Part shown: in pieces, positions 8,282 to 14,572 of the stretch
How positions within the stretch are numbered: position 1 is the stretch's first letter
How the letters are laid out: the number at the start of each line of letters is the position of its first letter
NCBI GenBank assembly: GCA_041917975.1
Contig: JAYRWN010000197.1
Location: 1 to 14,572 of the forward strand
Direction: 5' to 3'
DNA: 14,572 nucleotides
Source: JAYRWN01 sp041917975
Lineage (GTDB): Bacteria > Bacteroidota > Bacteroidia > Chitinophagales > Saprospiraceae
The notes under the pieces: model-generated
What the model saw: the letters and a program-made list of their open reading frames with translations, nothing else
Database searches by the model: none
What the model was told of the DNA's origin: nothing
Made by a program: the position numbers and the translations under genes

Positions 8282-9631
8282 TTAGGTTAGGGACTTAATA
8301 ACTTGCCGGGCTGCTTGACGGCCGGCCAGGATGGCACCTTCCATGTAACCATTCCATATGGCCGAAGCTTCTGTTCCTGCCCAGAAAATATCTCCATCCG
8401 GGTGATTATAGGGTTGTGTAACACTGGTCATGGTTCCCGGACTGACTAACCCGGTATAACATCCCCCACTATAGGTCTCTTGTGACCAGATCATCTCCTG
8501 ATAATGGAGCGGTGTAAAGGCCTCTGCACCATATAACCGCGCCAGGATTTTAACAAATTTATTACGACGTTCGGCTAAAGGCAGGGCGGTGAACTGATCG
8601 GCCCGCCGGCCAATACTAAAGCCCATCATAACCCCCGGATGCCCTTCTGCCGGTGAATTATCAAAAAGCGTCTGTACCGGATAATGCTGGTCTAAAACGG
8701 CCTGTCCGCTCCAACCCGCCTCGCGCCAGAAGGGCCGAGAGTAAACGGCATAACATTTGATGACTTGGCCCATAAAAAAACCGTTTAACCATTTTGTCTT
8801 ATCCGCTGAAAGGGACAGACCCTCAACCATTTTTTTGGCCTGCACCGGAGGAACTGCTATGATTAGTTTTTTCGCCAGGTAAGTTGTATTACCTGTACTT
8901 ACGGCCAACCCATCTGTACCCTGTGAGATTTTAAGGACAGGTGTAGAAAGTTGAAGTTCAGATTGCAACCGGTCAGCCATCCAGGTAGCAAGTTGTTGAA
9001 TACCTCCTTTAACACGATGTTGTTGCGCTCCGCGAGGGATACGAATTAAGGTGTCGAGGTTGCGCCCGGAACGGAAATAAAACAGGGCTTGCAACAGGGA
9101 TATTTTCTCCAGGTCACAGGCAAATACCGTTTCCAAGCCCGCCTCCAGCACAGCCTTGGCCGCCGGTGAGCGGACTTGTTTAGCCACAAAATCGGCCAAG
9201 GTGATTTGGTCCCAATGTTTACTTTTTTTAGCCGTCCAGGGTCTGGTTAAAGGAACTCTTTTAGCCCGCCATTCGAGGGTGTACATCGCCCGGGCCAGAC
9301 TCCACAGATTGCGCCAGGACAGTTTGGGTATGGTGCCGGAATAGGCCGTCAATTGTTGCTGATAACCTAAGATGTTTTTTCCTGAATTGTAAGTAGCGAA
9401 ATAATCCAGCCCCGCTTGTTTTACCAAACCATACATGGCCTCTTGGGTAGGTCCGATCCATTGTGCTCCCAGGTCAAGATAGGTAGGGCCAGCCTCCACC
9501 GTGTACATGCGCCCGCCTACCCGGTCACGCGCCTCCAGGAGGATGAAGTCCTGGTTGTTCTCTTTCAGAACTAATCCTGCCGCCAGACCGGAAATGCCCG
9601 CACCGATAATGGCGGTATCCACTTTTTTCAT
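8282..9631 (-). CDS. Flavin monoamine oxidase, covalent-FAD type
   Basis: A 449-residue FAD enzyme predicted to oxidise a primary or secondary amine to an imine (then aldehyde and ammonia), making hydrogen peroxide. Residues 10-15 (GAGISG) plus E33-A-R-D-R-V-G-G-R form the dinucleotide-binding site. LGAQWIGPTQ (54-63) is typical of MAO. K292 (GQVIKCYAVY) matches the lysine that bridges to flavin N5. C391 in YSGGCYT matches the cysteine that binds FAD covalently in human MAO-A/B, and Y392 and Y429 (WNGYMEGA) match the two aromatic-cage tyrosines. It lacks the C-terminal membrane helix of the mitochondrial enzymes, so it should be soluble. It heads a probable two-gene operon with the secernin-like gene. 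A promoter candidate lies at 9690-9720. The exact amine is unknown. Confidence 0.93.
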   Translation of the reverse strand: MKKVDTAIIGAGISGLAAGLVLKENNQDFILLEARDRVGGRMYTVEAGPTYLDLGAQWIGPTQEAMYGLVKQAGLDYFATYNSGKNILGYQQQLTAYSGTIPKLSWRNLWSLARAMYTLEWRAKRVPLTRPWTAKKSKHWDQITLADFVAKQVRSPAAKAVLEAGLETVFACDLEKISLLQALFYFRSGRNLDTLIRIPRGAQQHRVKGGIQQLATWMADRLQSELQLSTPVLKISQGTDGLAVSTGNTTYLAKKLIIAVPPVQAKKMVEGLSLSADKTKWLNGFFMGQVIKCYAVYSRPFWREAGWSGQAVLDQHYPVQTLFDNSPAEGHPGVMMGFSIGRRADQFTALPLAERRNKFVKILARLYGAEAFTPLHYQEMIWSQETYSGGCYTGLVSPGTMTSVTQPYNHPDGDIFWAGTEASAIWNGYMEGAILAGRQAARQVIKSLT

Positions 9632-9689
9632 AGGTGTAAAATTATGAAAATGAATGAGGGATAATTGTGGAAATTCTGCAATACATTTT

Positions 9690-9720
9690 CAAAGATGAAA
9701 AATGTTAAAATTCCATCAAA
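9690..9720 (-). promoter_or_regulatory. Bacteroidota-type promoter for the MAO operon
   Basis: Read on the minus strand this is TTTG (9717-9720), then exactly 19 bp, then CATCTTTG (9690-9697). The Bacteroidota primary sigma consensus is TTTG-N19/20-TAnnTTTG, so only the first base of the -7 box differs. Transcription would start near 9684, giving a leader of about 50 nt before the MAO ATG at 9631. Confidence 0.55.
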
Positions 9721-9743
9721 GTATGTTAAAGTGCACACCATAC
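9721..9743. promoter_or_regulatory. Dyad between two divergent promoter candidates
   Basis: GTATG (9721-9725) is repeated in inverted form as CATAC (9739-9743) with 13 bp between, and the 6-bp palindrome GTGCAC (9731-9736) sits inside. It lies directly between the -33 box of the MAO promoter and the -33-like box of the divergent promoter candidate, where a repressor could control both. The arms are short, so chance remains possible. Confidence 0.3.
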
Positions 9744-9775
9744 CTTGACGCCGGTGCGTTTTAAGACTAATTTTA
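9744..9775 (+). promoter_or_regulatory. Promoter candidate for the 25-codon ORF
   Basis: CTTG (9744-9747), 20 bp, then TAATTTTA (9768-9775) matches the Bacteroidota consensus at 3 of 4 and 5 of 6 defined positions with allowed spacing. The start of transcription would fall near 9781, about 15 nt before the ATG at 9796. Confidence 0.35.
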
Positions 9776-9795
9776 TCATCTAAATCCTTTATTCC

Positions 9796-9873
9796 ATGAT
9801 CATATTCAGTGTTCTAATGCTGATTGTACTGGTATTTGCTCCCAAGGCCTTAAAAGAGTGGGGCATCCAGTAA
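9796..9873 (+). CDS. Possible 25-residue TatA-like membrane mini-protein
   Basis: An ATG-initiated 25-codon ORF in the 253-bp gap between the MAO gene and the next minus-strand gene. Residues 2-15 are nearly all Ile, Leu, Val, Phe and Met, enough for a short membrane helix. Residues 14-23 (FAPKALKEWG) resemble the hinge and start of the amphipathic helix of TatA (FGPKKLPELG), agreeing at F, P, K, L, E and G. Everything after that in TatA is missing. It has a plausible promoter about 20 bp upstream and a hairpin directly after the stop, so a short transcript is possible. No Shine-Dalgarno is visible, which is normal in this phylum. Alternatives are a chance ORF, the degraded start of a tatA copy, or a small RNA. 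Confidence 0.4.
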   Translation: MIIFSVLMLIVLVFAPKALKEWGIQ

Positions 9874-9874
9874 A

Positions 9875-9897
9875 AAAGGCAGGTTTATCCTTGCTTT
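9875..9897. terminator. Hairpin at converging 3' ends, possible two-way terminator
   Basis: GCAGG (9879-9883) pairs with CC (9889-9890) and TGC (9892-9894), with T9891 bulged out and a 5-nt loop (9884-9888). The stem extends outward by a G-T pair and two A-T pairs (9876-9878 with 9895-9897). On the minus strand an A run at 9872-9877 gives a T run after the stem, as in an intrinsic terminator for the small membrane-anchored gene, whose stop lies in the loop. On the plus strand TTTATT follows. Confidence 0.4.
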
Positions 9898-10376
9898 ATT
9901 GCATTGTACATCCGCCTCACCTGTTTTTCGTTGAATAAACCGGTGAGGCCGGTTTGAAATATGAGTTCTTTATCACCCTGAATGTGGAAGTATTTAAAAC
10001 CATAACTGGTCGCGGTACTGTCCATCTTAAGTTCGAAAATGTATCCTTTATCTTCTTCTTCCACCACTCTGGAAAAATATTTATTTTGTTTCGTGGTATT
10101 TAAGGCCGCAGTTTTTAGGTCCTGTGCCGTGATGCTGGTGGCCTCACCCATAAAGATCTGGATATAATAATCATTCCCCTTTTTAATGGTCAGGTCTTTT
10201 TGTACAATCAGATCCAGTTGCTTTATTTCCGGGCTGTCCGGAGCCTGCACCGAAATGGGAAATCCATAAGTCAACAAATCCAGTTCTTGCAGCGACTCCG
10301 TACGGTCCAGCTTGCACATGACTTGCAATATGACCATTAGTGCACCACCAAGGATGAGGTAGGGAATTTTTTTCAT
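9885..10376 (-). CDS. Unrecognised small membrane-anchored or exported protein
   Basis: With the ATG at 10374-10376 this is 163 residues. The frame continues 7 codons upstream to a GTG at 10395-10397, which lies inside an inverted repeat and gives a poorer start. Residues 1-22 (MKKIPYLILGG...) are a hydrophobic leader with two N-terminal lysines, so it is a signal peptide or anchor. C21 follows Met, which is not a normal lipobox. The rest (about 23-163) mixes charged helices and strands: the segment around EIKQLDLIVQKDLTIKKG, then YYIQIFMGEA, YIFELKMD and FKYFHIQGDKELIFQTG, which suggests a compact alpha/beta domain outside the cytoplasm. I do not recognise the family and assign no function. 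It is divergent from cutC and shares a 108-bp control region with it. Confidence 0.7.
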   Translation of the reverse strand: MKKIPYLILGGALMVILQVMCKLDRTESLQELDLLTYGFPISVQAPDSPEIKQLDLIVQKDLTIKKGNDYYIQIFMGEATSITAQDLKTAALNTTKQNKYFSRVVEEEDKGYIFELKMDSTATSYGFKYFHIQGDKELIFQTGLTGLFNEKQVRRMYNAIKQG

Positions 10377-10390
10377 GCTTATTTTTTTAT

Positions 10391-10442
10391 TTTGCACCTT
10401 GAGAAGGGTACAGGTTTATGCACTGAGTCCCTTGGGGTGCAA
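10391..10442. repeat. Interrupted inverted repeat upstream of cutC
   Basis: TTGCACC (10392-10398) and AAGGG (10404-10408) are mirrored by CCCTT (10429-10433) and GGTGCAA (10436-10442). This gives 12 base pairs with an uneven internal loop and a 20-nt apical loop. It lies in the 108-bp region between two divergent starts, so it may be an operator or a 5' leader hairpin of either gene. No textbook promoter box with correct spacing was found beside it. Confidence 0.45.
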
Positions 10443-10484
10443 TATTACATAGCTTTAAGCTTTTATCATAATGCGGTTGGAACA

Positions 10485-11222
10485 ATGACTACTCTAGAAA
10501 TTTGTACACCATCTTTTACCTCTGTTCTGGAAGCGCAAACCGGAGGCGCTGATCGTATTGAACTATGTCAAAATTTGGAATTGGGAGGTACAACACCCTC
10601 CTTCGCTTTATTAAAAATGACCTGGGAAGCCCTCAATATTCCTATCGCAGTGTTAATCCGACCCCGCGGAGGTGATTTTATTTATACTTCTGACGATCAG
10701 CAAGTGATGAAAAAAGACATTGAGTTCTGTCGGCAACTAGGGGTCGAGGCGGTCGTGGTCGGGGCACTTACTGCTAAAGGGTCTTTGAATGAGACACTTT
10801 GCCGCCGTTTTGTGGATTGGGCTTACCCTTTGGATGTGGTGTTCCATCGGGCTATAGACAAGTGTTTGGACCCCCTGGAGGCGCTCCACCAATTGATCAA
10901 CTGGGGGTATCAACGCATCCTGACCTCTGGACAAGCTCAACAAGCTCCTGAAGGCCGGACACTTATTCAATCCATGGTGCAGGAAGCCGGGGGCCGCATC
11001 ACCATCATGGCGGGAGGAGGGTTAACGCCGGATAACCTTGCGGATTTTATCCGGTACACTCAGGTGACTGATGTTCATCTGAGTGCTAAAAAAACCGTCC
11101 GTAGTCTGGCTTCGACCGCAGGACAGGTGTCTTTGGCGACTCCCGGTTTGCCTGAGAACGATTATCTTCAGACGGATGCCACAACGGTACGGCAGATAAA
11201 AAACATTTTAAACCATCTGTAA
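10485..11222 (+). CDS. cutC: CutC family protein
   Basis: A 245-residue cytosolic TIM-barrel protein of the CutC family, historically linked to copper homeostasis; later work questioned that role in E. coli, so the biochemical activity is unsettled. Family blocks are LEICTPSFTSVLEAQTGGADRIELC (4-28), LGGTTPSFAL (33-42), VLIRPRGGDFIYT (56-68), FHRAIDKCLDP (120-130), RILTSGQAQQAPEG (144-157) and IMAGGGLTPDN (174-184). The ATG at 10485 gives the normal length; the frame is open upstream to a TTG at 10392, but those 31 residues are unlike CutC and pass through the inverted repeat. The sulfatase gene starts 9 bp after the stop, so the two are probably co-transcribed. Confidence 0.93.
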   Translation: MTTLEICTPSFTSVLEAQTGGADRIELCQNLELGGTTPSFALLKMTWEALNIPIAVLIRPRGGDFIYTSDDQQVMKKDIEFCRQLGVEAVVVGALTAKGSLNETLCRRFVDWAYPLDVVFHRAIDKCLDPLEALHQLINWGYQRILTSGQAQQAPEGRTLIQSMVQEAGGRITIMAGGGLTPDNLADFIRYTQVTDVHLSAKKTVRSLASTAGQVSLATPGLPENDYLQTDATTVRQIKNILNHL

Positions 11223-11231
11223 AAAACTGCA

Positions 11232-12686
11232 ATGATGATACGATTAGGATTGGTATTTGCGCTTGCTTTGAGTGGCCACAGCTTCTCCTGGCCATCTTCT
11301 GCCGTAAAAACGCCTGAATTACCTAACATTATTCTCATCTTCATGGATGATATGGGGTATGGCGATCTTGGATGCACCGGCGCCCTGGACTACACGACGC
11401 CGCATCTGGATCGCCTGGCCGCCGGTGGCATGCGGTTTACTAATTTTTTATCCGCGCAAGCCGTATGCTCTGCATCCCGCGCCGCTTTACTCACCGGATG
11501 TTATCCCAACCGAATCGGCATCTCCGGGGCCTTGTTTCCTAATTCTAAAACCGCGATTCATGGCGGGGAAATGCTTATTCCGGAATTGTTGAAACAAAAA
11601 GGTTACGCTACGGCCATGGTCGGAAAATGGCATTTGGGAGACCGTCCGCCTTTTTTGCCTAAACAGCATGGCTTCGATGATTATCTTGGCTTGCCCTATT
11701 CCAATGACATGTGGCCGGTGGAGTTTGACGGTACTCCCACTAAAGCAGAGAGCCGCAAAGCGCAAATGCCCCAATTGCCTTTGCTGGATGGGGATACCAA
11801 AACCATGGAAATACGTTCATTTAAAGACATGGACACCCTCACCACGTTGTACACGCAGCGCGCTTTGCACTTTATCGAAAAAAACAAACAAAGACCCTTC
11901 TTCTTGTATTTTGCCCACTCCATGACCCATGTACCACTTGGGGTGTCCTCCAAATTTAAAGGGAAAAGTAAACAGGGGATGTATGGTGACGTCATGATGG
12001 AAGTGGATTGGTCGGTTGGTCAGATCATACAAATGTTGCAGAAATACCGTTTGGACAAAAATACCCTCATCATTTTCACCAGCGACAATGGGCCCTGGCT
12101 GAATTATGGCAATCACGCCGGATCCACGGGAGGCTTTCGCGAAGGCAAGGGGACAGTGTTTGAAGGTGGCGTACGGGTGCCTTGTATCATGCATTGGCCG
12201 GGAGTCATTCCAGCCGGAACAGTGTGTAATGCGCTGACTTCGACCATCGATATCTTGCCCACTTTGGCGAAAATTTCGGGAACCAAATTACCTGATCATC
12301 CCATAGATGGTGTGGATGTGTTGGCTTTAATGAAGGGTCACCAGGGAAATCCGCGCAAATATTTTTATTATTACTACGCAAATAATGAATTGCGGGCCGT
12401 ACGGAGGGATAACTGGAAATTAATCCTGCCACACAGCTGCACCCAAATGTATGAAGGCGTATTACCGCTGAATGACCGTTTTGGCGGGCCTTATAATAAG
12501 GTGGACGTACCTATGGCCCTATACGATTTAAGACGTGATCCCGGAGAAGAATACGATGTACAGACTATGTACCCGCAGGTGGTCCAGGAATTACACAAGG
12601 TAGCTGAAGAAGCCCGTCAGGATCTGGGCGACCGTTTGACCGAGCGCAGTGGAGCAAGAGTGCGTGAGGGAGGTAAAGTAGAATAA
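11232..12686 (+). CDS. Secreted formylglycine-dependent sulfatase (arylsulfatase family)
   Basis: A 484-residue S1-family sulfatase that would remove sulfate esters from a carbohydrate or aryl substrate outside the cytoplasm. Residues 1-24 are a signal peptide. The core starts at PNIILIFMDDMGYGD with metal-ligand aspartates D39 and D40. C79-S-A-S-R83 is the site where Cys becomes formylglycine; being Cys-type it can be matured by an anSME-type radical-SAM enzyme or an FGE, neither of which is in this window. GKWHLG (131-136) holds K132 and H134, and H233, D285-N286 (TSDNGPW) and K306 complete the active site. The C-terminal subdomain starts near residue 375. Such enzymes are abundant in marine Bacteroidota that eat sulfated glycans, but no other glycan-use gene is adjacent, so the substrate is unknown. 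It lies 9 bp after cutC. Confidence 0.94.
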   Translation: MMIRLGLVFALALSGHSFSWPSSAVKTPELPNIILIFMDDMGYGDLGCTGALDYTTPHLDRLAAGGMRFTNFLSAQAVCSASRAALLTGCYPNRIGISGALFPNSKTAIHGGEMLIPELLKQKGYATAMVGKWHLGDRPPFLPKQHGFDDYLGLPYSNDMWPVEFDGTPTKAESRKAQMPQLPLLDGDTKTMEIRSFKDMDTLTTLYTQRALHFIEKNKQRPFFLYFAHSMTHVPLGVSSKFKGKSKQGMYGDVMMEVDWSVGQIIQMLQKYRLDKNTLIIFTSDNGPWLNYGNHAGSTGGFREGKGTVFEGGVRVPCIMHWPGVIPAGTVCNALTSTIDILPTLAKISGTKLPDHPIDGVDVLALMKGHQGNPRKYFYYYYANNELRAVRRDNWKLILPHSCTQMYEGVLPLNDRFGGPYNKVDVPMALYDLRRDPGEEYDVQTMYPQVVQELHKVAEEARQDLGDRLTERSGARVREGGKVE

Positions 12687-12778
12687 AGAGTAGTCAAAAT
12701 AAAGTGGATTCAAGTTCCTTATCTTTTACTAATAGAAAACATGACTAAAAAAATATCTTAAATTTAATTCGACCAATA

Positions 12779-13192
12779 ATGACCTTTAGTTTTGAGGTAA
12801 ATATTGATCATCCGCTGGAGATAGTTTATGATGCTCTGGCCGATATGGATCAATTTGTGGAGCATCATCCCCTTATCTATGCTGCCAGGGTGGTTAGTCC
12901 AGGATATTACAAAATTTATGAGCGCGTGCGGATGGGTTTTATACCTTATCATTTTACATATCATGCACAGATATTACCTGACCCGGTAGTGCAGCGGATA
13001 ACCATGAAAGCTCTACTTTATCGCCTGATATCATTAGAAATAGTATTTTTTTTAAGTTCTCATTCATCTTACACCAAGGTCCGTGAAGAAATAATTATTC
13101 AGGGACCTTTATTAATAGCCCGCTATTTAAAAAAAAACCTCATCACAGCTCACCTGAACATGTTCGAAAAAATCCGTAATAAAAAGCACTGA
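12779..13192 (+). CDS. SRPBCC (START-like) family protein
   Basis: A 137-residue protein with the helix-grip fold of the SRPBCC/START superfamily, which binds hydrophobic small molecules in a central cavity. The sequence begins with a beta strand (FSFEVNI), then DHPLEIVYDALADMDQFVEHHPLI, the typical first helix pair with a polar H-H-P turn, then strands around residues 37-100 and a long C-terminal helix from about 108 (LLIARYLKKNLITAHLNMFEKI). No signal peptide is present. Ligand and activity cannot be read from sequence; relatives include polyketide cyclases, lipid carriers and coenzyme-Q-binding proteins. The ATG at 12779 follows an AT-rich 92-bp gap. The next gene, an AraC regulator, starts 2 bp after its stop, so they almost surely form one operon. 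Confidence 0.75.
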   Translation: MTFSFEVNIDHPLEIVYDALADMDQFVEHHPLIYAARVVSPGYYKIYERVRMGFIPYHFTYHAQILPDPVVQRITMKALLYRLISLEIVFFLSSHSSYTKVREEIIIQGPLLIARYLKKNLITAHLNMFEKIRNKKH

Positions 13193-13194
13193 TC

Positions 13195-14064
13195 ATGCGA
13201 CAGACAGCAGGGCAAACCTGGACTTTCGACGGATGGTCGGTTGGTTATGGAATATATGCCTTTGATGGTCATGAGGTTAATAAATTCAGTACTGCAACCG
13301 ATGAAGTACGGTTACATTTTGGTCTGAAGGGCGATTATAAATTTTATTATAATCAATTTAATAAATTGTTCGATCTCATCGGCGGCCATCATAATTTAAT
13401 GTTCTCGAATGGCTTCGATATGGAATTGTACAATAAGTCGGCAGAAATAGAAACGTTTGGGATTAATTTTTCACCGGACAGATTTAACACTTTTATACAG
13501 GGTATTACAGAGCCGTGGAGCAATTTTGTCGACAAAATTAACCGCGGCGAACCGGCGATTTATTCCAACCGCTGGGGCGCAGTAAATTCCCCAATACAAC
13601 AGGTCATCAATCAAATTAAACATCAGTCCTATTCCGGTAAATTGCTGGAAGCTTATTTGCAAGCCAAAGCTTTGGAATTAATAACATTGTGTCATACAGC
13701 TTTCGCGAACCAGGAATACAGTCCATCTGTGTTGAAACATCCACAGGATAAAGAGAAAATTATCGCTGCCCGTGATTTTATTCATCAACGGTTGCAGAAT
13801 CCGCCCGGGCTGAAAGAAATAATGCAACACGTGGGTTTGAACGAATACAAATTAAAATGCGGATTCAAAGAAACGTTCCAGCAAACGGTATATAGTTATT
13901 TAAACACACAGCGCCTGGATCTGGCCCATCGCCTGGTAAAAAATACCGGCAAAACGGTAGCAGAAATAAGTGAAGAAATGGGTTATGCCACCCCGCAGCA
14001 TTTTAATAATGCCTTTAAAAAACATTTTGGGTTTGCTCCGCTTTCAGTTAGAAAAAATTCCTAA
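13195..14064 (+). CDS. AraC family transcriptional regulator
   Basis: A 289-residue DNA-binding regulator. Residues about 1-110 form a beta-rich sensor domain of the cupin-like kind. Residues about 186-289 carry the double helix-turn-helix: first HTH at about 205-227 (LKEIMQHVGLNEYKLKCGFKETF), second at about 253-276 (TVAEISEEMGYATPQHFNNAF), ending in the usual FKKHFGFAPLSVRK. The GLNEYKLKCGFKE form resembles the PchR-like branch, some of which respond to siderophores, but ligand specificity cannot be inferred. The ATG lies 2 bp after the SRPBCC stop, and a second SRPBCC gene starts 57 bp downstream, so it probably controls one or both of them, possibly in response to a shared ligand. A perfect palindrome lies between this gene and the downstream one. 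Confidence 0.95.
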   Translation: MRQTAGQTWTFDGWSVGYGIYAFDGHEVNKFSTATDEVRLHFGLKGDYKFYYNQFNKLFDLIGGHHNLMFSNGFDMELYNKSAEIETFGINFSPDRFNTFIQGITEPWSNFVDKINRGEPAIYSNRWGAVNSPIQQVINQIKHQSYSGKLLEAYLQAKALELITLCHTAFANQEYSPSVLKHPQDKEKIIAARDFIHQRLQNPPGLKEIMQHVGLNEYKLKCGFKETFQQTVYSYLNTQRLDLAHRLVKNTGKTVAEISEEMGYATPQHFNNAFKKHFGFAPLSVRKNS

Positions 14065-14096
14065 TCGGCAATCACCATTATTCAGTAGAAGCTAGT

Positions 14097-14108
14097 TTTG
14101 GGCCCAAA
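14097..14108. promoter_or_regulatory. Perfect 12-bp palindrome TTTGGGCCCAAA
   Basis: TTTGGGCCCAAA occupies 14097-14108, ending 13 bp before the ATG of the last gene. A perfect 12-bp dyad so close to a start could be an operator or an mRNA hairpin that hides the ribosome entry site. AraC proteins normally bind direct repeats, so it need not be the site of the neighbouring regulator. Confidence 0.3.
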
Positions 14109-14121
14109 TAAAATCCAAGTC

Positions 14122-14572
14122 ATGAAACCTAAAATGGAAGTAAAAAATGAGATATTCATCCGGGCCACCGCACCCAGGGTATGGCAGGTGCTTACGGATC
14201 CGGCCATTACGCCTCAGTATATGTATGGCTGTGCTGCGCTTAGTGATTGGGAGGTGGGAAGTCCTTTGTTATGGGAAGGTGAATATGCGGGACAAAAAAT
14301 GATTTTTGTAAAAGGAGTGGTTGAAGAATATCAGCCTCCTGAACGGTTAAAATATTCGGTATTCGATCCGCAAGCCACCTATGCTGACATTCCGGCCAAC
14401 CACCTGCACGTAACGTACCTGGTCAGCGAAACTTCTGACGGCGTGCGGCTCACGGTTATCCAGGATGGTTTTGAGACCGCCGCTGAAGGAGAAAAACGTT
14501 ATACAGAGGTTTATAATCAGGGCCTGGGGTGGCAGCCCATCCTGGAAGAGATCAAACGATTGGCTGAAGCGG
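14122..14572 (+). CDS. AHSA1-type SRPBCC protein, 3' end outside the window
   Basis: An open frame from the ATG at 14122 to the window edge with no stop, giving 150 codons so far. It reads KNEIFIRATAPRVWQVLTDP at about residues 8-27, the classic start of the AHSA1 (Hsp90 ATPase activator homologue-like) branch of SRPBCC, where a helix follows A-x-x-V-W. Strands around 50-130 include LWEGEYAGQKMIFVKGVV and HLHVTYLV, and a long C-terminal helix begins near GWQPILEEIKRL. Family length is 140-160, so only a few residues are likely missing. No signal peptide. Ligand unknown. It is the second SRPBCC gene beside the AraC regulator and could be co-transcribed with it or start from its own promoter near 14064-14121. 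Confidence 0.85.
   Translation, partial: MKPKMEVKNEIFIRATAPRVWQVLTDPAITPQYMYGCAALSDWEVGSPLLWEGEYAGQKMIFVKGVVEEYQPPERLKYSVFDPQATYADIPANHLHVTYLVSETSDGVRLTVIQDGFETAAEGEKRYTEVYNQGLGWQPILEEIKRLAEA

Noticed and set aside
11817..12194. 125-codon minus-strand ORF inside the sulfatase gene
   Set aside because: It overlaps the conserved sulfatase core, and its translation shows no domain character.

Overview
This window looks like ordinary chromosomal DNA from a member of the phylum Bacteroidota, perhaps near the Saprospirales/Chitinophagales. The evidence is a lipid-anchored beta-helix protein of a type common in that phylum, starts that mostly lack a purine-rich Shine-Dalgarno, and one promoter candidate matching the Bacteroidota TTTG-N19-TAnnTTTG pattern. 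The phylum is an inference from gene style; nothing here fixes the genus.

Left part (1-6943). A DinB-fold protein and a guanine deaminase converge. A secreted beta-helix lipoprotein follows, then a 575-bp AT-rich gene-free stretch carrying two hairpins. Pyruvate kinase comes next, and its stop codon overlaps the start of a polytopic GT-C (PMT-type) membrane glycosyltransferase. An exported 2-Cys glutathione peroxidase ends this plus-strand block.

Middle (6957-10376, minus strand). A flavin monoamine oxidase carrying the covalent-FAD cysteine and aromatic-cage tyrosines of mitochondrial MAO lies 11 bp upstream of a secernin-type C69 hydrolase, probably as one transcript. Upstream of it are a good Bacteroidota-type promoter, a dyad, and a divergent 25-codon ORF with a TatA-like membrane segment. 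A small unrecognised membrane-anchored protein ends just past that ORF.

Right part (10377-14572, plus strand). cutC and a secreted formylglycine sulfatase are 9 bp apart. Next comes a SRPBCC protein / AraC-type regulator / AHSA1-type SRPBCC protein set; the last gene runs off the window. A hairpin-like dyad separates cutC from the divergent small gene, and a perfect 12-bp palindrome precedes the last gene.

Most genes are well-known families. I see no CRISPR, phage, insertion sequence, tRNA or rRNA, and no defence system. The most interesting points are the TatA-like mini-ORF in the divergent MAO control region, the MAO-secernin pair, the altered active-site tetrad of the peroxidase, and the SRPBCC-AraC-SRPBCC arrangement. 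Several starts proposed by a longest-ORF rule (TTG or GTG) were moved to better internal ATG codons, as noted per gene.
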